A stretch of DNA of 64,000 bases from contig NZ_CP010271.1 of assembly GCF_001456355.1 (NCBI RefSeq), positions 2,914,001 through 2,978,000 of the forward strand, in the 5' to 3' direction. This document shows, one piece after another, positions 9,679 to 19,621 of this stretch (positions are counted from its first letter, which is position 1; the number at the start of each line of letters is the position of its first letter). The notes below the pieces were generated by a model. The model was not told where the DNA came from. It searched no databases and saw only the letters and a list, made by a program, of their open reading frames with translations. Made by a program: the position numbers and the translations under genes. This stretch comes from Mycobacteroides saopaulense (lineage in GTDB: Bacteria; Actinomycetota; Actinomycetes; Mycobacteriales; Mycobacteriaceae).

Positions 9679-11483
9679 TCCGGCGGTAGCGACTGGAACA
9701 TGACCTTGGTGGCGCGTACCGCCGCCTCCGAACCGCCGCCCCCGACGATCAAGGTGGCGAAGGCCATGTCGCCGCGGTACCCGGCGAACCAGGCATGAGA
9801 TCCGCCCGGGAATTCAGCCTCACCGGTCTTGCCGTGCACATCTCCCTCGCTCTTGATGTCCTTCGCACTTCCACTGAGCACCGTCTCGCGCATCATCCCA
9901 CGCAGACCGTCGACCACCGTCGAGGTGACCGGCGGACGCTCACCGGTGATTCCGGTGATCTGGCCCGAAATAAGCTGCGGTACAGGTGTTTTGCCATGGG
10001 CGACCGTCGCGGCCGCCAGCGCCATGCCGAACGGTGTGACCAGCACCTTGCCCTGACCGAACCCGTCCTCGGTGCGTTCGGTCAGGTTCACGGTGGGCGG
10101 CACGTCGCCGGAAATGGTGGGGATGCCTGCGACGTCGTAATCGGGTCCGATGCCGAATTGCGAAGCCGCGACGGTCAAACCGTCCAACGGCATCTCGCTG
10201 GCGAGCTTGGCGAACGTGGTGTTGCACGAGTCGGCGAACGCACGCCACATCGGCACCGCGCCCAGGTCGAACTCGTTGTAGTTGGGCACGCTGCGGTCAC
10301 CGATGGTGATTCGCTTCGGACAGCCCACCATGGTATCCGGGGTGGCCATACCGCGCTCGATCGCGGCGCCCGCGGTGATGATCTTGAACGTCGACCCCGG
10401 CGGAAACAGTCCTGTGGTGGCCAGCGGTCCGTCCGCGTTGGCCGCGGCGTTCTGCGCGACCGCCAGAATCTCGCCCGTGGACGGCTTGATGACCACCATC
10501 ATGGCCTTCTGCCCGCGCGTATTGACGGCGTTCTGCGCGGCGTTCTGGACGGCACGGTCCAGACTGATCGTCTTCGACGGTGCGGGTGTGGGTTTCACCT
10601 CGTTGAGCACGGCGGTGTCGACACCGTTCTGGTTGACGCTCACCACGCGCCAGCCGGCTTCGCCGTCCAGTTCGTCCAGGACAGCCTTCTTGACCTGCGC
10701 GAGGATGTCGGGCGCGAAGGCATCATCGGTCGGCAGCAGATCGGCGATCGGCGTCATCACCACTCCGGGGCGCAACGCTCCCGGCCGGGTTTCCAGCGCG
10801 ACGGACACCTTGTCCCAGTCATCCTTGCGCAGCGTGATGAGGTTCATCGGTGTGGTCTGCGCGCTCGCCTGCTCGGCGAGGGACGCGGCATTGATTTGAT
10901 CGTCGTAGGGCCTGATCGCGTCGGCCAGCGCGGTGGCGGTGCTCATCAGCGACTTGCCGGCCTGCGAGGCGTCGAACGAGATCTTGTACAGATTTGCCGG
11001 TGCCAGCACGGTCGTACCGCCCGATTCGTTGACCGTTGCCCGCTTGGCTGGATCGGTCCGCAGTGAGAGCGATTGGCGTTCACCGAGTTTGGGATGCAGA
11101 TCACTGGGTGCCCAGCGCACCTGCCAGCTACCGGCCGTACGCATCATTTCCAGGCGCCCGTTGTAGGTCCAGGTGCGTTTCTTGGGCAATTGCCAGACAT
11201 AGGTCGCGTCCGCACTGCCCGTGTCCTGGGTATATTGCGACCCATTCACGGCGGCCTTGAACGAGGTCGCCTGCAGCCCCGAAAATGCTTGATCCAGACC
11301 CACTTTCGCGTCGTCGGGATCGTCGGTCAGCTTGGCGGCCGCGGCGGTGTCACCGCTGGCCAATGCCTCGAAAAACCTCTCCGCAACCGGGCCCGGCCCA
11401 TCGGGGCGCGGGGTGCACGCAACCGCACCGGCCACCAGCAGCACGGTGCCGAACAACGGCAAGGACCAAAGACGTGTGGACAT
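9666..11483 (-). CDS. penicillin-binding lipoprotein (class B-like PBP)
   Basis: The 605-aa protein matches tuberculosis Rv2864c and abscessus PBP-lipo. A signal peptide ends in lipobox AVAC (Cys23), followed by an NTF2-like MecA_N domain (about 30-140). The C-terminal transpeptidase carries all three active-site motifs: STFK at 364-367, SCN at 419-421 and KTG at 552-554. It should form 4-3 peptidoglycan cross-links at the outer face of the membrane and bind beta-lactams. It sits beside an L,D-transpeptidase gene. The tuberculosis relFG toxin-antitoxin pair found next to it is absent here. Confidence 0.95.
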   Translation of the reverse strand: MSTRLWSLPLFGTVLLVAGAVACTPRPDGPGPVAERFFEALASGDTAAAAKLTDDPDDAKVGLDQAFSGLQATSFKAAVNGSQYTQDTGSADATYVWQLPKKRTWTYNGRLEMMRTAGSWQVRWAPSDLHPKLGERQSLSLRTDPAKRATVNESGGTTVLAPANLYKISFDASQAGKSLMSTATALADAIRPYDDQINAASLAEQASAQTTPMNLITLRKDDWDKVSVALETRPGALRPGVVMTPIADLLPTDDAFAPDILAQVKKAVLDELDGEAGWRVVSVNQNGVDTAVLNEVKPTPAPSKTISLDRAVQNAAQNAVNTRGQKAMMVVIKPSTGEILAVAQNAAANADGPLATTGLFPPGSTFKIITAGAAIERGMATPDTMVGCPKRITIGDRSVPNYNEFDLGAVPMWRAFADSCNTTFAKLASEMPLDGLTVAASQFGIGPDYDVAGIPTISGDVPPTVNLTERTEDGFGQGKVLVTPFGMALAAATVAHGKTPVPQLISGQITGITGERPPVTSTVVDGLRGMMRETVLSGSAKDIKSEGDVHGKTGEAEFPGGSHAWFAGYRGDMAFATLIVGGGGSEAAVRATKVMFQSLPPDYLA

Positions 11484-11557
11484 CGGGGTCGATGCTAAGA
11501 CCGCGAACCTCCAAAACCCCGCAGGCGCACGGACGTAGCGCGCACTAGCTCGGGGAA

Positions 11558-12430
11558 TCAGCTAACGAGGACCGTCGCGAACGTACCGATCCGCGTAAAT
11601 CCCGCCCGGGCGTAGGAGGCTCTGGCCACCTCGTTGAAGCTGTTCACGTACAGGCTGGGAATCCGCCCGCTGCGATGAACCGCCACCGCGACCGCCGCCA
11701 CCCCCGCGGTGCCGAGCCCGCGGCCCCGGAAATCAGGATCGACCCACACACCCTGAATCTGGCTGACACTGCGCGATTGCGATCCGATCTCGGCCTTGAA
11801 GATGACCCGTCCATCCTCGAAACGTGCCCATGCCCTACCGGCGTCGATGAGACCGGCCACCCGTCGCCGATACCCCCGTCCCCCGTCGCCATTGCGCGGG
11901 TCGACGCCCATCTCACCGATGAACATCTGCACCGACGCATTCAAGTACTCGTCCAGCTCCTCGGCGCGTACCTGACGTACCGCGGGATCAACGGCACATG
12001 TCGGTGCGTCGAGCATCGCCAGCAGAGGCTGGCAGGCGCGAACCTCGCGCGCCGGGCCCCAGACCGGATCCAGGTGGCACCACATGTCGAGAACCACATC
12101 GGCCGGACCGACCAGGGACGGGCAGATCCGGTGCTGTTCGATCGCACGTTCCGCGAACAGCCGGGTGGCCTCCGGCCCTCCCGCCAGCGGAATGATCGTT
12201 GTCCCGACAAAGCACAGCGACTCTGCCAGCGCACCGGTCGACCAGATTTCGCCGCCGATCGCCGTGGGATCGGCGCCGCGGGCCTCCACACGGGCCGCGA
12301 GCATGCAGGAGGCAACCGGGTCGATATCCAGGACGGCCCGGACCGCTTCGGTGTCCGATAGCCCGAGCACACGAACGGCATCAGAGGATGACGCCCCGGG
12401 CGCTCCAGGCGCCGGCAGTGTTGTCGTCAT
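11558..12430 (-). CDS. GNAT family acetyltransferase
   Basis: The 290-aa protein corresponds to tuberculosis Rv2867c (284 aa). The N-terminal half is a degenerate GNAT-like region. The C-terminal half holds the acetyl-CoA motif VDPDFRGRGLGTAGVAAV and ends SYARAGFTRIGTFATVLV. The ATG at 12430 is preferred over a TTG at 12436; GGGAG lies 9 nt upstream. The ATG overlaps the stop of a small upstream ORF (ATGA) that starts in a dispersed repeat. It follows ispG and probably shares its operon. The substrate is unknown. Confidence 0.85.
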   Translation of the reverse strand: MTTTLPAPGAPGASSSDAVRVLGLSDTEAVRAVLDIDPVASCMLAARVEARGADPTAIGGEIWSTGALAESLCFVGTTIIPLAGGPEATRLFAERAIEQHRICPSLVGPADVVLDMWCHLDPVWGPAREVRACQPLLAMLDAPTCAVDPAVRQVRAEELDEYLNASVQMFIGEMGVDPRNGDGGRGYRRRVAGLIDAGRAWARFEDGRVIFKAEIGSQSRSVSQIQGVWVDPDFRGRGLGTAGVAAVAVAVHRSGRIPSLYVNSFNEVARASYARAGFTRIGTFATVLVS

Positions 12431-12474
12431 CGGCAATCGCTCCCGTGCTCAAGCCTCTTCGCGCGTGCGCTCAT
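12427..12474 (-). CDS. 15-codon upstream ORF coupled to the acetyltransferase gene
   Basis: An ATG at 12474 inside repeat copy B opens a 15-codon frame beginning MSARAKRLEH. It ends in TGA at 12429-12427, which overlaps the next gene's ATG as ATGA. It starts 28 nt after the ispG stop and has no clear Shine-Dalgarno. The same architecture occurs before cdsA and pyrH, so translation is inferred from recurrence rather than coding statistics. Confidence 0.4.
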   Translation of the reverse strand: MSARAKRLEHGSDCR

Positions 12475-12475
12475 C
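12447..12475 (-). repeat. dispersed 22-bp repeat, copy B (extended)
   Basis: The minus-strand copy is slightly diverged in the core (ATGAGCGCACGCGCGAAGAG). Its downstream extension GGCTTGAGC matches copy C near cdsA, making these two the longest related pair. Confidence 0.65.
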
Positions 12476-12502
12476 TGTTCGTCCACTTGCGCCGAGCTTT
12501 GT

Positions 12503-13675
12503 TCAGCTTACGGTGACGACCGGCTGGCCTGTCGGAGTTCCGTCGGTTCCGATTTCGGTGCCCATCTCTTCGGCCAAGCGCATGGCCTCGTCGATCAGTG
12601 TCTCGACGATCAGCGCCTCCGGCACGGTCTTGATAACCTCACCCTTCACGAAGATCTGCCCCTTGCCGTTTCCGGACGCCACGCCCAGGTCGGCCTCGCG
12701 GGCCTCACCCGGCCCGTTGACCACGCAACCCATGACCGCGACACGCAGCGGCACCTCGAGCCCTTCCAGGCCGGCACTGACCGCGTTGGCGAGCGTGTAG
12801 ACATCCACCTGTGCACGTCCGCACGACGGGCAGGACACGATCTCCAGCGACCGGGGGCGCAGATTGAGCGACTCCAGGATCTGGTTGCCGACCTTGACCT
12901 CCTCGGCGGGCGGTGCCGAGAGGGACACCCGGATGGTGTCGCCGATCCCCTTGGACAACAGCGCGCCGAAGGCAACAGCCGACTTGATGGTGCCCTGGAA
13001 CGCCGGACCGGCCTCGGTGACACCCAAATGCAGCGGGTAATCGCATTGCGCCGCAAGCAGTTCGTAGGCGGCAACCATGATCACCGGGTCGTTGTGCTTG
13101 ACGCTGATCTTGATGTCGCCGAAGCCGTGCTCCTCGAACAGACCGGCCTCCCACAGCGCCGACTCCACGAGCGCCTCCGGGGTGGCCTTGCCGTACTTGC
13201 CCAGGATGCGCGGATCGAGCGAGCCTGCGTTCACCCCGATGCGGATCGGAATCCCGGCGTCCCCGGCCGCCTTGGCGACCTCTTTGACGCGTCCGTCGAA
13301 CTCCTTGATGTTGCCCGGGTTCACGCGCACCGCCGCACAGCCGGCATCGATCGCCGCGAAAATGTACTTGGGCTGGAAATGGATGTCGGCGATCACCGGG
13401 ATCTTGCTCTTGCGCGCGATCTCGGGGAGCGCGTCGGCGTCCTCCTGCCGTGGGCACGCCACACGCACGATGTCGCAGCCGGAGGCGGTCAGCTCGGCGA
13501 TCTGCTGCAGCGTGGAGTTCACATCGTGAGTCTTGGTGGTGCACATCGACTGCACCGATACCAACGAATCGCTGCCCACGCCGACGTTTCCGACCATGAG
13601 CTGTCGAGTCTTGCGCCGCGGCGCCAATGTCGGCGGCGGTGCGCCTGGAAGACTGGGCATGCCAAGACCGGTCAT
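12503..13675 (-). CDS. ispG: 4-hydroxy-3-methylbut-2-enyl diphosphate synthase
   Basis: The 390-aa iron-sulphur enzyme performs the seventh step of the MEP isoprenoid pathway, converting MEcPP to HMBPP. The TIM-barrel segment [13 protein letters not shown] and the 4Fe-4S ligands in SCPSCGRAQ and [11 protein letters not shown] are intact. It is close to tuberculosis GcpE throughout. Of two adjacent ATGs, the one at 13675 has the better spacing (6 nt) from AGGAG, which itself overlaps the rip1 stop. Order is dxr-rip1-ispG, so two MEP enzymes flank the site-2 protease. Confidence 0.97.
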   Translation of the reverse strand: MTGLGMPSLPGAPPPTLAPRRKTRQLMVGNVGVGSDSLVSVQSMCTTKTHDVNSTLQQIAELTASGCDIVRVACPRQEDADALPEIARKSKIPVIADIHFQPKYIFAAIDAGCAAVRVNPGNIKEFDGRVKEVAKAAGDAGIPIRIGVNAGSLDPRILGKYGKATPEALVESALWEAGLFEEHGFGDIKISVKHNDPVIMVAAYELLAAQCDYPLHLGVTEAGPAFQGTIKSAVAFGALLSKGIGDTIRVSLSAPPAEEVKVGNQILESLNLRPRSLEIVSCPSCGRAQVDVYTLANAVSAGLEGLEVPLRVAVMGCVVNGPGEAREADLGVASGNGKGQIFVKGEVIKTVPEALIVETLIDEAMRLAEEMGTEIGTDGTPTGQPVVTVS

Positions 13676-13684
13676 CATTATCTC

Positions 13685-14932
13685 CTACTGGAAAAGTCTA
13701 ATCGGGTTGACGATGTCGGCGGTGATGGTCAGCAGCATGTACCCGACCACCACCACGAGCACCAGATAGGTCGCCGGCATCAGCTTCATGTAGTTGACCG
13801 GAGCGCCCACCGCCAGACCGCGGGCCGACCGGATCATGTTGCGAATCTTCTCGTAGGTGGCCACCGCGATGTGTCCGCCGTCGAAGGGCAGCAGGGGCAA
13901 CAGGTTGATGGCACCGAGGGCGAAGTTGAGCTGCGCCAACAGGAGCCAGAACATGATCCACATGTCGTGCTCGACGGTCTCGCCACCCATGCGGCTTGCG
14001 CCGACGATACTCATCGGGGTGTCTACCGCCCGCTCGCTGCCCGTGATGGAATCCCAGAGTGCACCGACCTTGGTGGGAATCTTCCCGATCGCCTTGACGG
14101 TTTCCACGGCGACGGTCCCGATAAGGTTCCCGGTCGCGGGGATCGCGGTCACCGGGTTGTAGTGCTTCTGTGGCACATAGGTGCCCAGCGTGGCGCCCAC
14201 GGCGCCCACCGAGACGAGCTTGCCCGCTTTGTCGTCCCACCGCTGCGTCTCGGCGACGTTCACGATGAGCGACTGCTGCTTGCCGTCACGGATGATCTCG
14301 AAGACCTGTGGTCCGCGCAGCTCTCGAATGGCGGCGACCATATCGACCGACGTGCTGAGCTGCTTGCCGCCGATGGAAACCACGTGATCGCCTTCGCGCA
14401 GGCCGCCGAGCGCCGCCGGGCCCTCCCCGGTGCACCCCCCCATGTCCTTGGGATCCGCGCTCTTTTGCGCCGCCACACAACCTGTCTGCTTGATCTCGGG
14501 ATGAGTGGGCGCGTTGTTGTCCGGCAGGCCCCAGAACAGGACGATGCCGTAGAACACCACGATGCCGATAAGGAAGTTCATGGCCGGCCCGGCGAACAGC
14601 ACCGCGACCCGCTTCCAGACCTTCTGCTTGTACATCGCACGGTCGGATTCCTCGGGAGTGAGATCCTCCACCGAGGTCATGCCCGCGATATCGCAGAAAC
14701 CACCCAACGGGATGGCCTTCACGCCGTACTCGATGATGTCGTTGGCACCCTGCTTGTTGGGCCGATTGCTCTTGCGCTTGGTAGACCACAGCGTCGGCCC
14801 GAAGCCGACGAAGTAGCGGCGCACCTTCATACCGGTGGCCTGAGCCACCCACATGTGCCCACACTCGTGCAGCGCCACCGATACCAAGATCGCCAGCGCG
14901 AACAACGCAATTCCGATCGCGTACGCAGCCAT
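13685..14932 (-). CDS. rip1: site-2 intramembrane zinc metalloprotease
   Basis: The 415-aa membrane protease cleaves anti-sigma factors within the bilayer and controls envelope stress and lipid regulons in mycobacteria. The first TM helix carries HECGH (His22, Glu23, His26). A PDZ domain follows (about 165-240), and the distal zinc ligand is in PLLPFDGGH (Asp351). At least four hydrophobic segments are visible. The start shares one nucleotide with the dxr stop (TGATG). It matches tuberculosis Rip1 (404 aa). Confidence 0.96.
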   Translation of the reverse strand: MAAYAIGIALFALAILVSVALHECGHMWVAQATGMKVRRYFVGFGPTLWSTKRKSNRPNKQGANDIIEYGVKAIPLGGFCDIAGMTSVEDLTPEESDRAMYKQKVWKRVAVLFAGPAMNFLIGIVVFYGIVLFWGLPDNNAPTHPEIKQTGCVAAQKSADPKDMGGCTGEGPAALGGLREGDHVVSIGGKQLSTSVDMVAAIRELRGPQVFEIIRDGKQQSLIVNVAETQRWDDKAGKLVSVGAVGATLGTYVPQKHYNPVTAIPATGNLIGTVAVETVKAIGKIPTKVGALWDSITGSERAVDTPMSIVGASRMGGETVEHDMWIMFWLLLAQLNFALGAINLLPLLPFDGGHIAVATYEKIRNMIRSARGLAVGAPVNYMKLMPATYLVLVVVVGYMLLTITADIVNPIRLFQ

Positions 14933-16098
14933 CAGGTTCGATTTTCCTCCGCCAAGATCAATTGCGCAGCCTGCTGGTCAGCCCAGTGCTGCGCGTCGAG
15001 TACATCGTCAACGGTAGCGGGTTCTGCGACCCACTGGCCTGCGGCGTCGAGCACATCGGCAATTGTTCGCACGATGGACCTGAATCCGATACGTCCGTCC
15101 AGGAACGCGGCTGCCGCGGTTTCGTTGGCGGCGTTGTAGACGGCGGTCATGCATCCGCCCGCCTCTCCGGCGCTCCGGGCCAGGTCGACGGCGGGGAAAA
15201 CCTCCGCGTTCAACGGCTCGAATTCCCAGGTAGAGACGGTGCTGAAGTCGCAGGCGGTCGCCGCGCCGGGTACTCGATCCGGCCATCCCAGCGCCAAGGC
15301 GATGGGCAATTTCATGTCGGGCGGGCTGGCCTGCGCCAGCGTCGAGCCGTCGGTGAACGTCACCATCGAGTGCACGATCGATTGCGGGTGCACGACCACA
15401 CCGATCTGGCGATACGGCACACCGAACAGCAGATGCGTCTCGATGAGCTCGAGCCCCTTGTTGACCAGGGAGGCCGAGTTGAGCGTGTTCATCGGCCCCA
15501 TCGACCAGGTGGGGTGTGCACCGGCCTGCTCTGGGGTGACGTCCGTGAGCTGCTCGGCGGTCCAACCCCGAAACGGGCCGCCCGAAGCGGTCAGGATCAG
15601 CTGGGCGACCTCGCCGCGGGTTCCACCACGCAGACATTGCGCCAGCGCGGAGTGCTCGGAGTCCACCGGGACGATCTGGCCCGGGGCGGCAGCCTTGGTG
15701 ACCAGTGGCCCGCCTGCCACCAGGGACTCCTTGTTGGCCAGGGCCAGGCGTGCCCCCGTCTTCAGCGCGGCCAAGGTGGGACGCAAGCCCAGGGCTCCGA
15801 CAAGCGCGTTGAGTACGACATCGGCCTCGGTGTTCTCCACCAGCTCGGTGACCGCACCGGACCCGCTCCGAACGGACACATCGAGTTGGGCGGCGGCCGT
15901 CTCGTTCGCCACCGCGACGTTGGTGACCCCGGTTTCGGCGATCTGTCGGCGCAGCAGGTCAACGTTGCCACCGCCGGCGGCCAGACCGACGACTTCGAAA
16001 CGGTCAGGGTTGGCGGCGATGACCTCAAGTGCCTGGGTACCGATGGATCCGGTACTGCCGAGGAGAAGGACGCGGCAGACCTCTGAGCTCAGTGTCAC
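14932..16098 (-). CDS. dxr: 1-deoxy-D-xylulose 5-phosphate reductoisomerase
   Basis: The 388-aa NADPH enzyme catalyses the second MEP-pathway step, DXP to MEP, and is the fosmidomycin target. The Rossmann motif GSTGSIG is at 14-20. The metal/substrate region [10 protein letters not shown], the flexible loop [11 protein letters not shown] and LGWPDRVP are all present. It starts with GTG at 16098. It is first in the dxr-rip1-ispG operon, 32 nt after the DUF4097 gene. Confidence 0.97.
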   Translation of the reverse strand: MTLSSEVCRVLLLGSTGSIGTQALEVIAANPDRFEVVGLAAGGGNVDLLRRQIAETGVTNVAVANETAAAQLDVSVRSGSGAVTELVENTEADVVLNALVGALGLRPTLAALKTGARLALANKESLVAGGPLVTKAAAPGQIVPVDSEHSALAQCLRGGTRGEVAQLILTASGGPFRGWTAEQLTDVTPEQAGAHPTWSMGPMNTLNSASLVNKGLELIETHLLFGVPYRQIGVVVHPQSIVHSMVTFTDGSTLAQASPPDMKLPIALALGWPDRVPGAATACDFSTVSTWEFEPLNAEVFPAVDLARSAGEAGGCMTAVYNAANETAAAAFLDGRIGFRSIVRTIADVLDAAGQWVAEPATVDDVLDAQHWADQQAAQLILAEENRT

Positions 16099-16130
16099 CC
16101 GCTTATTCTGCCCCGGCGGCGCGGCTGCCC

Positions 16131-16892
16131 CTACCCCGCAAGCGCGACCGGGCGATGCAGGTCGATGTCCCCCTTGGCCGTGCGGATGTTCACGTCGAAA
16201 ATCTCGTCCGAGGCTTCGGGGCCGTCCGCCGGTTCGAGCGCGTTGGTGAAGGCCCCCGAGTGCGTGTCGATAGCCAGCCGAGCCGCCGTGCCCCGGGCGA
16301 TACCGATAGAGGTGTTGCCGCTAGCGGTCTCGAACACGAGTCCCCCGGAGACGGCCGTTCCGATGTCCACCGACCCGGATGCCGAGGCGACCCTGGCGTG
16401 TCCGCGCAGGATCTTGACGGAAAGGTCACCGCTGGCCGTGTTCCGCTTGATATCGCCGGTGAGCTCGCGGATCGATATGCCTCCCGAGGCGGTATCGACT
16501 TTGGCGGCGCCGCTGATGGCGTCGATGACGAGGTCGCCGCTGGAGGATTGGAAGCGCACGTCAGCGTAGTCGCCCTCGGCACGCACTTCCGCCGAGGCCA
16601 CCGCAATGTCCAGCAGGGACCGGCTCGGCAATTCGACCACGATATCGACGGTCCCGGTACGAAATGTCAGGCCCTGCGAGGACAACACCGACAGCACGCC
16701 CTTGGAGTACCAAACCCGGGTGCGTTCGGCGGTCTTGAGGTCGAGGGTCTTCTCTTCGTCCCGGGGGCGCACCATCACGATGGTGTCGGCACGATCACTG
16801 GCGATGACCTGCAGCGTGCCGCGAGCCAACTCCACCTTGGCCGTGATGGGGTGCGGGGTATCGAAAGCAGATGGCGTAGATGACACGGTCAT
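16131..16892 (-). CDS. DUF4097 beta-strand repeat protein
   Basis: The 253-aa protein is built of short repeated beta units of the type (S/A)SG(D/S)hxhxxxxG, for example [33 protein letters not shown] and ASGNTSIG. This is typical of DUF4097/adhesin-like right-handed beta folds. There is no signal peptide or TM helix, so it is probably cytosolic. It lies 15 nt after the HicB-like regulator and likely shares its autoregulated promoter. The biological role is unknown; such proteins often sit with small regulators in actinobacteria. Confidence 0.8.
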   Translation of the reverse strand: MTVSSTPSAFDTPHPITAKVELARGTLQVIASDRADTIVMVRPRDEEKTLDLKTAERTRVWYSKGVLSVLSSQGLTFRTGTVDIVVELPSRSLLDIAVASAEVRAEGDYADVRFQSSSGDLVIDAISGAAKVDTASGGISIRELTGDIKRNTASGDLSVKILRGHARVASASGSVDIGTAVSGGLVFETASGNTSIGIARGTAARLAIDTHSGAFTNALEPADGPEASDEIFDVNIRTAKGDIDLHRPVALAG

Positions 16893-16907
16893 GATGTCCT
16901 TCCTCGG

Positions 16908-17381
16908 TTAACGAACCCAGCCGCTGATGGTGTTTCCATAGCGGGATGCCCTTGCCCCCGTGCGCTTTTCAGCAGCGGCGACTGCCGCGCGCACGAGCCA
17001 GGCGTTGAGTGAGATCCCCTCGTCTCCGGCGGCGGCCTCGACGGTGGTCCGCAGGTTTTCCGGCAGCCGCAGGGTGACCCGCCAGGTGCCTCCGCTGCCG
17101 TCATCCGCCGGAACCGCAGTCTCCGGCTGCGCGGGTGCCATCGGCTGGGTCATCACGAACTGCGGCTCGCGGCCGCGCAAACGCACGTCGACCGAAGCAG
17201 GGGCAAGCTCACGGGTGATCTCTTCGGCGGCCGCCGACAAAGCGTCGAGCAGGGCCAGCCGGATCGCGGAGTCCAGCGGGGCAGTCAGCCGGTCGGCCAG
17301 CTCCTCAGCGTCTGCGCCACCGGCTTTCGCGGCGATGACGAGGTCCTGGCGCACCGAGTCGACATACGGCTGCAGATCCAT
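16908..17381 (-). CDS. HicB/Arc-type ribbon-helix-helix regulator
   Basis: The 157-aa protein has an N-terminal region (PYVDSVRQDLVIAAKAGGADA) followed by a C-terminal ribbon-helix-helix: WRVTLRLPENLRTTVEAAAGDEGISLNAWLVRAA. This layout is annotated as HicB-family antitoxin in mycobacteria. No HicA-like toxin is adjacent; the next gene is DUF4097, so it may be a stand-alone repressor. The ATG at 17381 is chosen because operator-like palindromes lie immediately upstream; an extension to 17471 would read through them. Confidence 0.75.
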   Translation of the reverse strand: MDLQPYVDSVRQDLVIAAKAGGADAEELADRLTAPLDSAIRLALLDALSAAAEEITRELAPASVDVRLRGREPQFVMTQPMAPAQPETAVPADDGSGGTWRVTLRLPENLRTTVEAAAGDEGISLNAWLVRAAVAAAEKRTGARASRYGNTISGWVR

Positions 17382-17382
17382 A

Positions 17383-17413
17383 GTGTCATGATGACACCAT
17401 TTTGGTGTCATCA
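17383..17413. promoter_or_regulatory. operator array with GTGTCAT half-sites
   Basis: Two overlapping perfect inverted repeats begin 2 nt upstream of the HicB-like start. The first is GTGTCAT/ATGACAC with a 1-nt centre (17383-17397). The second has 11-bp arms TGATGACACCA and TGGTGTCATCA around TTT (17389-17413). A further GTGTCAC half-site follows at about 17417. This arrangement is typical of cooperative binding by ribbon-helix-helix repressors and implies autoregulation. Confidence 0.75.
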
Positions 17414-17536
17414 CAAGTGTCACGCACACATCGCCGTCACGATTTCGGCTGGCGCGGGGTGCCTCCGTCATCCAGGGACGAGCCGGCGTGGCACACTATG
17501 GGCTGTAGTAGACGTCTGAGATTTGGAGGGTTGGCG

Positions 17537-17797
17537 GTGGCCACGACCGAGGTTGTCAAGTACGACGGAGTCGATGTCGAGGACGTGCCGTCCGCAGCGT
17601 TCGGACGTGGGCTTTCCGGCCAGAACCCCCGCATCTTCCACATCCTCGGCATTGCCATCGCAGCCTTCCTGCTGCTGATGCTCAAGGGCAATCACGTCGG
17701 GCTGGTCGAGGACATCTTCCTCGTCGGTTTCGCCGCGCTGGTGCTGGCGTTCACCGCGAACGACTACTTCGGCCGCCGCTCGGGCCGCATCCGCTAA
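17537..17797 (+). CDS. DUF2631 small membrane protein
   Basis: The 86-aa protein resembles tuberculosis Rv2876. A short acidic N-terminus (KYDGVDVEDVPSAAFGRG) is followed by two predicted TM helices, IFHILGIAIAAFLLLMLKG and IFLVGFAALVLAFTA, and a basic tail. The GTG at 17537 has GGAGGG 6 nt upstream, which settles the start. The gene ends directly against the rlmN stop. The function is unknown. Confidence 0.82.
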   Translation: MATTEVVKYDGVDVEDVPSAAFGRGLSGQNPRIFHILGIAIAAFLLLMLKGNHVGLVEDIFLVGFAALVLAFTANDYFGRRSGRIR

Positions 17798-18919
17798 CTA
17801 GCGTTCGGAAGCGGCCAGCTGGCCGCACGCGGCCGCGATCTCCCGGCCTCGGGTATCACGCACCGTGCAGGAGACTCCCTGTTCACGGACGCGTCGTACG
17901 AATTCGCGCTCCACAGGTTTCGGACTGGCATCCCACTGGCTGCCCGGCGTCGGGTTGAGCGGAATCAGATTCACGTGGACCAGCTGCCCCAAGGCTTTTC
18001 GTAGCTTCTTGCCGAGCATGTCGGCGCGCCAGGGCTGATCGTTCACATCCCGAATAAGGGCGTATTCGATCGACACCCGCCGCCCGGTGACATCGGCGTA
18101 GTAGCGCGCGGCGTCCAGTACCTCGCTGATCGCCCACCGGGTGTTGACCGGAACCAGGGTGTCGCGCAATTCGTCGTCCGGGCAGTGCAACGAGACCGCG
18201 AGGGTGACACCCAACCCCTCGTCGGCGAGCCTACGGATGGCCGGCGCCAGTCCCACCGTGGAAACCGTGACACCGCGCTGCGATATGCCGAAACCGTCAG
18301 GGGGCGGCGCGGTGATCTTGCGCAACACCGTGAGCACCCGGTTGTAGTTGGCCAGCGGCTCCCCCATGCCCATGAAGACGATGTTCGACAACCGGCCCGG
18401 CCCGCCCGGCAGCTCGCCATCGCGCAATGACGCAGCGGCGTCGCGGACCTGCTCCAGAATCTCGGCGGCCGACAAGTTGCGCGTCAGTCCGCCCTGACCG
18501 GTGGCGCAGAACGGACAGGCCATGCCACACCCCGCCTGCGAGGAGATGCACAGCGTGTTGCGATCCGAATAGCGCATGAGCACGGATTCAACGGTGCTGC
18601 CATCGTGTAAGCGCCACAATGTCTTTCGGGTGTCTCCGGAGTCACAGGCCACCTGACGCACCGGGTCGAGCAGCCGGGGAAACAGTGCCTCACCCACGCC
18701 CTTACGGGCCCCTGCCGGCAAGTCCGTCATCGACGCCGGATCGCCCACCAGCCGTCCGTAGTACTGGTTGGCGATCTGCTTGGCGCGAAAGGCAGGAAGC
18801 CCCAATGCGGTCACGACCTCGCTGCTCTGCTCAGGGGTCATATCCGCCAGATGACGCGGCGGCATGGCCCGACGCGGCGCGTCGAAAACCAGCGGCAGGG
18901 ATTTGTTGTCGGCAGACAT
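17798..18919 (-). CDS. rlmN: 23S rRNA/tRNA (adenine C2)-methyltransferase
   Basis: The 373-aa radical-SAM enzyme methylates C2 of A2503 in 23S rRNA and A37 in some tRNAs. The CxxxCxxC cluster motif is CGMACPFC. The glycine motif [10 protein letters not shown] and the catalytic Cys region CTVRDTRG near the end are present, along with the N-terminal RNA-binding domain. It corresponds to tuberculosis Rv2880c. In tuberculosis cdsA is next in order, whereas here about 8 kb of accessory genes separates them. Confidence 0.96.
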   Translation of the reverse strand: MSADNKSLPLVFDAPRRAMPPRHLADMTPEQSSEVVTALGLPAFRAKQIANQYYGRLVGDPASMTDLPAGARKGVGEALFPRLLDPVRQVACDSGDTRKTLWRLHDGSTVESVLMRYSDRNTLCISSQAGCGMACPFCATGQGGLTRNLSAAEILEQVRDAAASLRDGELPGGPGRLSNIVFMGMGEPLANYNRVLTVLRKITAPPPDGFGISQRGVTVSTVGLAPAIRRLADEGLGVTLAVSLHCPDDELRDTLVPVNTRWAISEVLDAARYYADVTGRRVSIEYALIRDVNDQPWRADMLGKKLRKALGQLVHVNLIPLNPTPGSQWDASPKPVEREFVRRVREQGVSCTVRDTRGREIAAACGQLAASER

Positions 18920-18945
18920 AACCCGTTCAGTATCCCAGGCCTGCG

Positions 18946-19551
18946 CTATTTCCCGGAACTCGAACGTGCACGCACGTGCATCCGCTCCCCTTGCGGGCCG
19001 AAAATATGCAACACCTCTACCCGCTTATCCGTCGGATTACCGAACCAGTGCGGGATATGGGTGTCGAACTCGGCCGCCTCCCCCGCGGGCAGGATGAGAT
19101 CGAGCTCACCGAGCAGCAGCCGCACCTTGCCCGAGAGCACATACATCCACTCGTAGCCCTCATGGACCTTCAGGTTCGGCTCACCCTTCGGCGCATGCGG
19201 CGGGATGATCTGCTTGTAGCACTGGACACCGCCCGGGCGGCGCGACAGCGGCAGGTAGATCGAGCCGTGCCGTTTGAACGGCTTGGGGTGAATGCGCGGG
19301 TCTCCGGTGGCGGGGGCGTTCACCAACTCGTCGAGCGGCACCTGGTGCGCCTCGGCAAGCAACAGCAGAAGCTCGAGGGTCGGGCGGCGCTGACCAGATT
19401 CCAGACGCGACAACGTGCTCTCGGAGATGCCCGTGGTCTCGGACAACTGCGCCAGGGTGACCTGACGATGCAGGCGCAGCGCCCGCAGTCTCGGCCCCAG
19501 GGCATCGAGCACAGCCTCCATGCGCTGACTTTGGTCGTCCATAGAGTCCAT
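18946..19551 (-). CDS. XRE-family regulator with cupin sensor domain
   Basis: The 201-aa protein pairs an N-terminal helix-turn-helix ([24 protein letters not shown], about residues 30-55) with a C-terminal cupin_2 beta-barrel ([20 protein letters not shown] ... [15 protein letters not shown]). Such regulators usually sense a small ligand or metal through the cupin. It is divergent from the flavoprotein-methyltransferase pair, whose promoter carries palindromes, so it likely controls them. ATGs at 19551 and 19542 are both possible; an upstream one at 19593 would enter the shared promoter. Confidence 0.85.
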   Translation of the reverse strand: MDSMDDQSQRMEAVLDALGPRLRALRLHRQVTLAQLSETTGISESTLSRLESGQRRPTLELLLLLAEAHQVPLDELVNAPATGDPRIHPKPFKRHGSIYLPLSRRPGGVQCYKQIIPPHAPKGEPNLKVHEGYEWMYVLSGKVRLLLGELDLILPAGEAAEFDTHIPHWFGNPTDKRVEVLHIFGPQGERMHVRARSSSGK

Positions 19552-19564
19552 ATTGGCGCGGAGG

Positions 19565-19620
19565 TTGCCACTTCGGCAAGAAGGCTTGCACATTTTTCAG
19601 ATCCGCACCAATAGTGGTGC
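19565..19620. promoter_or_regulatory. divergent promoter with two inverted repeats
   Basis: TTGCC/GGCAA with a 5-nt spacer (19565-19579) and GCACCA/TGGTGC with a 4-nt spacer (19605-19620) lie between the XRE regulator and the flavoprotein. The second ends 1 nt before the flavoprotein ATG. A related CCATATTGG overlaps the XRE start. They are candidate XRE operators. Confidence 0.5.
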
Positions 19621-19621
19621 C

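Noticed and set aside
13028..15139. 703-codon plus-strand ORF
   Set aside because: It covers ispG, rip1 and dxr in antisense; those minus-strand frames have complete catalytic motifs, so this is a shadow.
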